From assembly GCA_030830245.1 (NCBI GenBank), contig JAURNJ010000108.1:1-20574 (forward strand): a stretch of 20,574 nucleotides of DNA, written 5' to 3'. The notes under the pieces were generated by a model. It was not told the origin of the DNA and did not search any database. It was given only the letters and a program-made list of their open reading frames with translations. The translations under genes and the position numbers were made by a program. Every line of letters starts with the position of its first letter. Positions within the stretch are counted from its first letter, which is position 1. Shown in pieces: positions 7,917 through 13,649 of this stretch. Source of the DNA: Novosphingobium sp. (GTDB lineage: Bacteria; Pseudomonadota; Alphaproteobacteria; Sphingomonadales; Sphingomonadaceae).

Positions 7917-8669
7917 CTATTCAGCCTGCGGAGCTGCCTCTGCCGCGTTCATGGGCAGGCCGCCCATTTCGTCGACCAACTTGATGTAGCTGTCGAGATA
8001 GGCAAGCACGAGAACCTGACCGATTTCGGTGTTCTGGTAACCCCCGCCAGCGACTGCCGCGAAGGTGCCGCCGAACCAGCCACCACCACCACCGCCAAAG
8101 GCAATGTCTGACTTGCGGGCATAGCCTTCGGACAGCGCGACTTCCTCGGTCGTACGCACGTTCACCACGGAAAGAGTGACGCTGGCCTCGCTCTTCTTGA
8201 CCTTCAGGCCACCCAGCACCGCGCCTCCGAAACCGCCGATCAGCCCGCCAAGGCCGCTACCACCCGAATTCTTGTTGGCTGTAACGATGTTGGGCTCAAG
8301 GAAGTAGTCGGCAGCGCGCACCTGGCGCTTGCCGAGATTGGATCCGCGCTGCAATTCGCCGGAATCGGCGAGGCCGCGTTCCTCGTAACGCTTGTCCATC
8401 GACCGCCCGCGGTTGACCAAGGTGAAGCACCCCGACTTCTGGATGAAGATCCGCAGGATCGCCTCGGGGCTTTGCAGGTTATAATCGCGCCACCACTGGT
8501 ATTCGGGCTCAACCAGCGCGATTGCGCCGAGGTTGCGACCGCAGCGCGGGATATCCATCGTGCGCTTTTCCTGCTGCTTGCGCGCGGAACTCTTGTCTTG
8601 CTTGGCCAATGCGGGCGAACCGCTGAGCGCGATGGCCGATGCGGCCAGTGCGAGGACGATCTTTTTCAC
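7917..8669 (-). CDS. CsgG/HfaB-like exported protein
   Basis: This 250-residue protein has a signal peptide (1-22, cleavage after ALA) and no lipobox, so it should be soluble or associated with the envelope rather than lipidated. Residues 38-180 resemble the CsgG/HfaB periplasmic domain: an early strand (GAIALVE, 48-54), a segment that alternates polar and hydrophobic (ILRIFIQKSGCFTLVNRG, 71-88), ADYFLEPNIV, and a VTLSVVNVRTTEEV strand pair (164-177). Two Gly-rich stretches (135-155 and 192-211) flank this. Cys43 and Cys81 could pair. Start: GTG at 8669, preceded at 8 nt by a near-perfect AGGAGG. The longer frame to 8762 lacks such support. CsgG homologues form outer-membrane export pores or related assemblies, but no curli, amyloid or holdfast gene is nearby, so the function here is unassigned. 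Confidence 0.78.
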   Translation of the reverse strand: MKKIVLALAASAIALSGSPALAKQDKSSARKQQEKRTMDIPRCGRNLGAIALVEPEYQWWRDYNLQSPEAILRIFIQKSGCFTLVNRGRSMDKRYEERGLADSGELQRGSNLGKRQVRAADYFLEPNIVTANKNSGGSGLGGLIGGFGGAVLGGLKVKKSEASVTLSVVNVRTTEEVALSEGYARKSDIAFGGGGGGWFGGTFAAVAGGGYQNTEIGQVLVLAYLDSYIKLVDEMGGLPMNAAEAAPQAE

Positions 8670-8720
8670 GGGGCTTCCCTCCTGTTTGATGGTACTCAGA
8701 CCACGCGGACCCTTAACCGT

Positions 8721-8749
8721 AGCATAACGGCCTGCACGCGGCAGGCCAA
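8721..8749 (-). promoter_or_regulatory. Candidate promoter with embedded palindrome for the CsgG-like gene
   Basis: On the minus strand TTGGCC (8749-8744) and TATGCT (8726-8721) are separated by exactly 17 bp, a fair sigma-70-type match about 50 bp before the GTG start. A perfect 7-bp inverted repeat (GGCCTGC / GCAGGCC, 8729-8747, 5-bp centre) fills the spacer and touches the -35. It could be an operator or, alternatively, a weak terminator for panC, though no T-tract follows. Confidence 0.4.
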
Positions 8750-8766
8750 TGACGACTTTCAAAATT

Positions 8767-9630
8767 TCAACCGCTTGCCGGACTGACGGCCATGTTGTCG
8801 ATCAGTCGCCCAGACCCGATGCGCGCCGCGACGAACAGCCGGGCAGGGTTCGGGCCGAGCGTTGAAAGCGGCGCCAGGCTGTCGGCATCGCGCAGTTCGG
8901 CATAGTCGACGCTGGAAAACCCGCCTGCGACGAGCTTGGCCCTGAGGCTCTCGAGTGTCTGCCCAACTGGTGCGCCCTGCTCGATCGCCGCGATCGCTGC
9001 GCGCATGGAGCGGGGCAGGGTTGCCGCTTCGGCGCGCTGCGAAGGCGTGAGATAGGCGTTGCGGGAACTCATCGCGAGCCCGTCCGCCTCGCGCACCGTG
9101 GGCACGCCGATGATGTTGCCGACCGCTGGCCGCGTGAGGTCGAGGTCGCGGGCCATGCGCCGGATCACGGCAAGCTGCTGCCAGTCCTTTTCGCCGAACA
9201 GGGCGAAGTCGGGCAGGACCTGGTTGAACAGCTTGCACACCACCGTGGCGACGCCATCGAAGTGTCCGGGTCGGTCGCCGCCGCACAGGCCCTCGCTGAC
9301 GCCGGACACCGAAATGTTGGTAGCATAGCCTTGGGGGTACATCTCTGCGGGCTTGGGCGCCCAGACCAGCGACACATTCTCGCCGCGCAGCAGCGCACAG
9401 TCCGCCTCCAGCTGGCGAGGATAGGCGTCAAGGTCCTCGCCCGCGCCGAACTGGCGCGGATTGACGAAAATCGAGACGGCGACATGGCTTGCCCGCTTCC
9501 CGGCTTCGCGTACCAGCGTCAGGTGTCCTTCGTGCAGCGCGCCCATCGTGGGCACCAGCGCAATCGTTCCATCGCGGCGCAGCCCCTCGATGGCGCTGCG
9601 CAGTGGGAGAAGGCTGTCTATGATTTGCAT
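8767..9630 (-). CDS. panC: Pantothenate synthetase (pantoate--beta-alanine ligase)
   Basis: PanC joins pantoate and beta-alanine using ATP via pantoyl-adenylate, the last step of vitamin B5 synthesis, in the cytoplasm. The 287-residue protein has all family motifs: PTMGALHEGHL (27-37, nucleotide-binding HxGH), FVNPRQF (55-61), GLCGGDRPGHFDGVATVV (114-131), FGEKDWQQL (145-153) and the KMSKS-like MSSRN (187-191). The start is the ATG at 9630, giving the family N-terminus with an AGGGAA tract upstream. The open frame extends much further upstream, but only as the shadow of mipZ on the opposite strand. The gene is divergent from mipZ and followed on the same strand by the CsgG-like gene. No panB or panD is in the window. 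Confidence 0.97.
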   Translation of the reverse strand: MQIIDSLLPLRSAIEGLRRDGTIALVPTMGALHEGHLTLVREAGKRASHVAVSIFVNPRQFGAGEDLDAYPRQLEADCALLRGENVSLVWAPKPAEMYPQGYATNISVSGVSEGLCGGDRPGHFDGVATVVCKLFNQVLPDFALFGEKDWQQLAVIRRMARDLDLTRPAVGNIIGVPTVREADGLAMSSRNAYLTPSQRAEAATLPRSMRAAIAAIEQGAPVGQTLESLRAKLVAGGFSSVDYAELRDADSLAPLSTLGPNPARLFVAARIGSGRLIDNMAVSPASG

Positions 9631-9732
9631 GGGGATTCCCTGTGGGATAGAACGCCTTGAAAGGCCGGCATCGACAGCTTTGCCGCGTCGCGCCCTCTCC
9701 AGCAACCCTTGCAAACCGGATAGTCCTAGCTC
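9631..9732. promoter_or_regulatory. Divergent promoter region between panC and mipZ
   Basis: This 102-bp gap must carry the promoters of panC (minus) and the mipZ-led cluster (plus). Several TTGxxx hexamers occur, but none is paired with a good -10 at 16-18 bp. No Shine-Dalgarno of note precedes the GTG start of mipZ. Confidence 0.35.
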
Positions 9733-10542
9733 GTGACCGCCCATCGAATCGTATTCGCCAACGAAAAGGGCGGAACCGGCAAGTCGACCACCGCGATCCA
9801 TGTCGCCGTCGCACTTGCCTATCAGGGCGCGAAAGTCGCGGCAGTCGATCTCGACCAGCGCCAGCGCACGCTCTACCGCTACCTCGAAAACCGCGCCGAA
9901 ACAGAGGCAAGGCGGGGCATCAAGCTGCCCGGCGCGCGCTTCGCGGTGTTCGACGGTCTCGATACGAACGATCTCGACGCCCTGTGCGAGGAGATTGCCG
10001 AGGGGCAGGATTTCCTGGTGATCGACACACCGGGGCGTGACGATCCTTTCGCGCTCCATGCCGCGACCCAGGCGGACACGCTGGTCACCCCGATGAACGA
10101 CAGCTTCATCGATTTCGACCTGATCGGCCAGGTCGAGGGCGAGACCTTCAAGGTGCGCAAGCTCTCGTTCTATGCCGAAACGATCTGGGAAGCGCGCAAG
10201 CGCCGCGCCCTTGCCACCATCGAACAGCAACGCCGGGAGCTGGACTGGGTCGTAGTGCGCAACCGCCGCCAATATGTCGAGGCGCGCAACATGCGGCGCA
10301 TCGAGGGAGCGCTGAAGGAATTGTCGCAACGGGTCGGCTTCCGCATCGCCGAGGGCCTGTCCGAACGCGTGATCTATCGCGAGCTGTTCCCGTCCGGCCT
10401 GACCCTGCTCGACAAGGGCCAGCTGGGTGAACTGGGAACCAGTCACCTCGTCGCAAGACAGGAGCTGCGCGGGCTTCTTGCGGCGCTGAGGCTGCCGACA
10501 GAGGCGGCGGCGCCAAGGCAGCCAGCACTAGCGCTGCCATGA
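9733..10542 (+). CDS. mipZ: Division-plane positioning ATPase MipZ (ParA/MinD family)
   Basis: This 269-residue P-loop ATPase closely resembles Caulobacter MipZ in pattern. The deviant Walker A KGGTGKST (12-19, signature Lys12) is followed by AVDLDQRQRTLYRYLENR (37-54), Walker B region FLVIDTPGRDD (94-104), TPMNDSFIDFD (119-129), and a C-terminal block (DWVVVRNR, VGFRI, ERVIYRELFPSGLTLLD) that separates MipZ from ordinary ParA. Known MipZ forms a bipolar gradient anchored by ParB near origins and inhibits FtsZ polymerisation away from midcell. Start: GTG at 9733, the point where the family N-terminus begins. The stop is embedded in the ATGATGA that starts the J-domain gene, so the two are tightly coupled. 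No parB or ftsZ is in the window. Generic ParA is the alternative, but the C-terminal block argues against it. Confidence 0.9.
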   Translation: MTAHRIVFANEKGGTGKSTTAIHVAVALAYQGAKVAAVDLDQRQRTLYRYLENRAETEARRGIKLPGARFAVFDGLDTNDLDALCEEIAEGQDFLVIDTPGRDDPFALHAATQADTLVTPMNDSFIDFDLIGQVEGETFKVRKLSFYAETIWEARKRRALATIEQQRRELDWVVVRNRRQYVEARNMRRIEGALKELSQRVGFRIAEGLSERVIYRELFPSGLTLLDKGQLGELGTSHLVARQELRGLLAALRLPTEAAAPRQPALALP

Positions 10543-10832
10543 TGAAACTGCTGTGGCTGCTGGTCCTGGCCAGTCTGGCCTGCCGACTGATCACCGGGCG
10601 CTGGCCATGGCAATTTGTTTCTCTCTTGAGCAACAAAAGTCAGGAACAAGGCCGTGCCCGCCGGCTATTGGGCGTTTCGCAATCAGCGACGCGCCAGGAT
10701 ATTATCGAGGCGCATCGTCGCCTCATCGCAGAAGTCCATCCCGATCGCGGGGGCAGTAATGAGAGTGTCCACGAGGCCAACGCGGCCCGCGACCTTCTTC
10801 TCGCCGAACTCGACAAACGGAGTCCCAAGTAA
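10539..10832 (+). CDS. Membrane-anchored J-domain (DnaJ-like) protein, Tim14/Pam18-like layout
   Basis: This 97-residue protein has an N-terminal transmembrane segment (about 3-18), a short basic/aromatic linker (RWPWQF, 21-26) and a C-terminal J domain. The J domain shows ARRLLGVSQSATRQDIIEAHRRL (40-62) and the invariant HPD at 67-69, continuing as HPDRGGS, which is typical of the Tim14/Pam18 type. J proteins stimulate the ATPase of DnaK-type Hsp70s through HPD, so this one should recruit a chaperone to the inner membrane. There is no Gly/Phe or zinc-finger region, ruling out a full DnaJ. The first ATG overlaps the mipZ stop, and its stop overlaps the pgmG start (TAATG). The client is unknown; a link with MipZ or envelope work is inference. 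Confidence 0.87.
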   Translation: MMKLLWLLVLASLACRLITGRWPWQFVSLLSNKSQEQGRARRLLGVSQSATRQDIIEAHRRLIAEVHPDRGGSNESVHEANAARDLLLAELDKRSPK

Positions 10833-12235
10833 TGAGTCACAAGTTCGATCCGACAGTGCTGCGCGAATACGACATTCGCGGCGTGATCGGAAAGACGCTC
10901 GGACCGGACGATGCCCGCGCCATCGGGCGAGGCTTTGCAACCTTGCTGGCCCGGGCCGGCGGTAGCAAGGTCGCGGTCGGGTGCGACGGGCGGACAAGCT
11001 CGCCAATGCTCGAGGCCGCCCTGGTCGAGGGCCTAGTTGCGAGCGGCATGGATGTCGTGCGCATCGGCATGGGGCCGACGCCGATGCTCTACTATGCCGA
11101 AGCTTCAGCCGAAGATGTGCATGGCGGCATTCAGATAACCGGCAGCCACAATCCCCCCGATTACAATGGCTTCAAGATGGTATTTCAGGGGCGACCGTTC
11201 TTCGGGGCCGATATCCTCAAGCTCGGCGAAATGGCCGAGGCTGGCGATTGGGCGCAGGGGAACGGAACGGTCGAGACCCGCGATGTCCTCGATGCCTACA
11301 TCGATCGCTTGCTCGAAGGCCTTGGCGGAATCGATGTCGACACGCTGGCCGGCCTGCGCGTCGGCTGGGATGCCGGCAATGGCGCCGCCGGGCCGGCGCT
11401 CGAACGGCTCGCCATCAAAATGCCCGGCCAGCATTTCTGCATGTACACGCAAGTTGACGGACATTTTCCCAATCACCATCCCGATCCGACTGACGAGGCA
11501 AACCTCGCAGACCTGAAGAAGGTCGTCGCGGCGAAGAGCCTCGACTTCGGAGTTGCATTCGACGGCGATGGCGACCGGATCGGGGCAATCGACGGCGAAG
11601 GTCGAGTGATATGGGGGGATCAACTGTTGATGATCTACGCCGAGGACCTCCTCGCAAAACTACCTAATTCGACGATTATTGCCGATGTGAAGGCCAGCCG
11701 CGCCCTGTTCGACCGTGTCGCGCAGCTCGGCGGCAAGCCCCTGATGTGGAAGACCGGGCACAGCCTGATTAAATCCAAAATGAAGGAAACTGGTGCGCCG
11801 CTCGCTGGCGAGATGAGCGGCCACGTGTTCTTCGCTGACGAATACTACGGCTATGACGACGCGCTTTATGCCGCGGTGCGGCTGATCGCGGCCTCGGCGC
11901 GGCTGGGCAAGACTGTGACCGAATTGCGCGGCGCCATGCCTGCCATGCTCAACACGCCCGAACTGCGTTTCCAGGTCGACGAGAGTCGCAAGTTCGCCGC
12001 GATCGACGAGGTCAAGGCACGGGTTGCCGACAGCGGGGCACAGGTCGATGCGACCGATGGCGTGCGCGTGACGACGCCTGACGGGTGGTGGCTGCTGCGG
12101 GCATCCAACACGCAGGACGTGCTGGTCGCGCGGGCGGAGAGCGACACGAGCGAGGGGCTGGAGCGGCTACTGGGGCAGATAGACGAGCAGCTTGCGGCGT
12201 CCGGGTTGGAACGGGGGCCACAAGCGGGGCACTGA
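10832..12235 (+). CDS. pgmG: Phosphomannomutase/phosphoglucomutase (PgmG/AlgC type)
   Basis: This 467-residue alpha-D-phosphohexomutase interconverts mannose-6-P/mannose-1-P and glucose-6-P/glucose-1-P. It supplies GDP-mannose, dTDP-rhamnose and UDP-glucose for surface polysaccharides. Landmarks: YDIRGVIG (13-20), the phosphoserine loop TGSHNPPDYNGFKM (103-116, Ser105), the metal loop DGDGDRIGAID (244-254), and the sugar-specificity loop GEMSGHVFF (326-334). A C-terminal phosphate-binding domain (VRVTTPDGWWLLRASNT) completes the protein. All four domains are present and no active-site residue is missing. The name follows the Sphingomonas bifunctional enzyme; the preference between the two sugars cannot be read from sequence. 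It is translationally coupled to the J-domain gene upstream. A 70-bp gap separates it from the permease gene. Confidence 0.92.
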   Translation: MSHKFDPTVLREYDIRGVIGKTLGPDDARAIGRGFATLLARAGGSKVAVGCDGRTSSPMLEAALVEGLVASGMDVVRIGMGPTPMLYYAEASAEDVHGGIQITGSHNPPDYNGFKMVFQGRPFFGADILKLGEMAEAGDWAQGNGTVETRDVLDAYIDRLLEGLGGIDVDTLAGLRVGWDAGNGAAGPALERLAIKMPGQHFCMYTQVDGHFPNHHPDPTDEANLADLKKVVAAKSLDFGVAFDGDGDRIGAIDGEGRVIWGDQLLMIYAEDLLAKLPNSTIIADVKASRALFDRVAQLGGKPLMWKTGHSLIKSKMKETGAPLAGEMSGHVFFADEYYGYDDALYAAVRLIAASARLGKTVTELRGAMPAMLNTPELRFQVDESRKFAAIDEVKARVADSGAQVDATDGVRVTTPDGWWLLRASNTQDVLVARAESDTSEGLERLLGQIDEQLAASGLERGPQAGH

Positions 12236-12239
12236 ACCG

Positions 12240-12259
12240 GACTCGACACTCCGCGAGTC
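12240..12259 (+). other. Short hairpin in the pgmG-permease gap
   Basis: GACTCG and CGAGTC form a 6-bp stem with an 8-nt loop just after the pgmG stop, and no T-tract follows. The octamer GGACTCGA recurs at 12239-12246 and 12280-12287. It may be a processing or attenuation site, or chance. Confidence 0.25.
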
Positions 12260-12305
12260 TTCCCTACAGTCACCCACTTGGACTCGAGGGCAGGGGAACA
12301 GTGGA

Positions 12306-13649
12306 ATGGCATCAGGCGATCGGCTGATCCTCACGAAAAGCGCGCCCTTGCGGCTGCTGACGCTGTTCCTGTTCTACTTCACGCAAGGGTTCCCCATCGG
12401 CCTGTTCTTCTATGCCGTTCCCGCCTGGATGGCGGCCAATGGCAGCAGTGCGGGCGCCACGGCTTCGGTAGTGGGCATGGCGGCGCTTCCCTGGTCGCTC
12501 AAGCTGGTCAGCGGCTTTCTGATAGACCGATATACTTTCCTGCCGATGGGGCGACGCCGCAGCTGGATCATCGGCGCGCAGGCCCTCATCGTAGTGATAT
12601 TCCTGACGGGAGCGGCGCTTTCTCCTGCCCACAGCGACGTATTCCTGCTTTCTGCGATCGCTTTCACCGCCAATCTCGCGATCAATTTCCAGGATGTCGG
12701 CATCGATAGTCTCGCGGTCGACATCATGGCCGAGACCGAGCGCGCCAAGGCGGGCGGGATCATGTTCGGTGCGCAGGTGCTCGGCATAGCCGCCGCGACG
12801 GCGCTGGCGGGCGTGCTGTTGCAGCAATACGGCTTTACGGTTGCGATGGCTGCTGCTGCCGTCGTGCCGGGCGCAGTGATGATCTATGGCATGTGCATCC
12901 GCGAACGCGAAGGCGAGCGCCGCCTGCCATGGAGCCATGGCGAGAGCCACCCGCACAACCTTGCGGTCAAACCGCAGGCCTGGCTGCCTCTGCTCAAGGC
13001 CAGCTTCAAGGCGGTGTTCATGCCGCTGAGCCTGGTCCTGCTTCCCGTGCTGCTGTTGCGAGCCTTTCCCGCCGGGGCGCACGAAGCGTTTCATCCGATC
13101 CTCGCAGTAAGCACCGGCGGCTGGACGCTCAGCGAATATACCAATGTCATGTCCACGGTTCAGCTGGTTTCCGGCCTGATCGCCCTTTCGCTTGGCGGCT
13201 GGGGGGTCGATGCGCTGGGAGCGCAGCGCGCGGCACAGATCCTTGTGCCGACCGCCGTCGTTCTGTTCGTGGCGATGGCGCTGGCGGCTCCGTACTGGTC
13301 GCAGGACAGCGTGCTGATCGGATATTTCTTCGCCGCCGATGTCGTGACGATCCTGGTTACGGTTGCGCTGATCCCGATCTGCATGCGCATGTGCTCGCCC
13401 GCTGTCGCGGCAACACAGTTCACCATATACATGGCCATGGCCAATTTCGGCAGGCCGCTGGGAGCCTCGCTTGCGGCAGCAACCGCCGGATCGGGCAATC
13501 CGGTCATGCTCTACTGGGGCATTGCCGCGGGATACGCGGTGATCTTTGCCGTTCTGGCCCTTGTGCGCTTCCCCGGCGAGGACCGGGCCTTTGCCGCCGC
13601 TGCCGAAGTGCTGCCGCAGGGCGAGGGGATTGCCCCGGTCCGCGATTGA
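12306..13649 (+). CDS. MFS permease of the PAT/AmpG-like group
   Basis: This 447-residue inner-membrane transporter has about 12 hydrophobic segments. The N-terminus carries the AmpG-like signature FYFTQGFPIGLFFYAVPAW (near 20-38) and ALPWSLKLVSGFLIDRYTFLPMGRRRSW (around 60-87), whose GRRRSW is the MFS cytoplasmic 2-3 loop motif. INFQDVGIDSLAVDIM in the next helix pair is also family-like. AmpG imports anhydromuropeptides for wall recycling and AmpC induction; related PAT members carry other cargo such as acetyl-CoA. No ampC, ampR or nagZ is nearby, so a muropeptide role is only a guess. The ATG at 12306 has a GGGGAA tract upstream; a longer frame to 12192 would overlap pgmG and adds no recognisable sequence. 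The stop overlaps the helicase start (TTGA). Confidence 0.86.
   Translation: MASGDRLILTKSAPLRLLTLFLFYFTQGFPIGLFFYAVPAWMAANGSSAGATASVVGMAALPWSLKLVSGFLIDRYTFLPMGRRRSWIIGAQALIVVIFLTGAALSPAHSDVFLLSAIAFTANLAINFQDVGIDSLAVDIMAETERAKAGGIMFGAQVLGIAAATALAGVLLQQYGFTVAMAAAAVVPGAVMIYGMCIREREGERRLPWSHGESHPHNLAVKPQAWLPLLKASFKAVFMPLSLVLLPVLLLRAFPAGAHEAFHPILAVSTGGWTLSEYTNVMSTVQLVSGLIALSLGGWGVDALGAQRAAQILVPTAVVLFVAMALAAPYWSQDSVLIGYFFAADVVTILVTVALIPICMRMCSPAVAATQFTIYMAMANFGRPLGASLAAATAGSGNPVMLYWGIAAGYAVIFAVLALVRFPGEDRAFAAAAEVLPQGEGIAPVRD

Noticed and set aside
8670..8762. N-terminal extension of the CsgG-like protein to 8762
   Set aside because: The AGGAGG ahead of the GTG at 8669 and the signal peptide starting there decide the start; the extension covers the candidate promoter.
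12192..12305. N-terminal extension of the permease into pgmG
   Set aside because: It has no membrane or family sequence, overlaps the pgmG 3' end, and contains the short hairpin; the ATG at 12306 has a Shine-Dalgarno-like tract.
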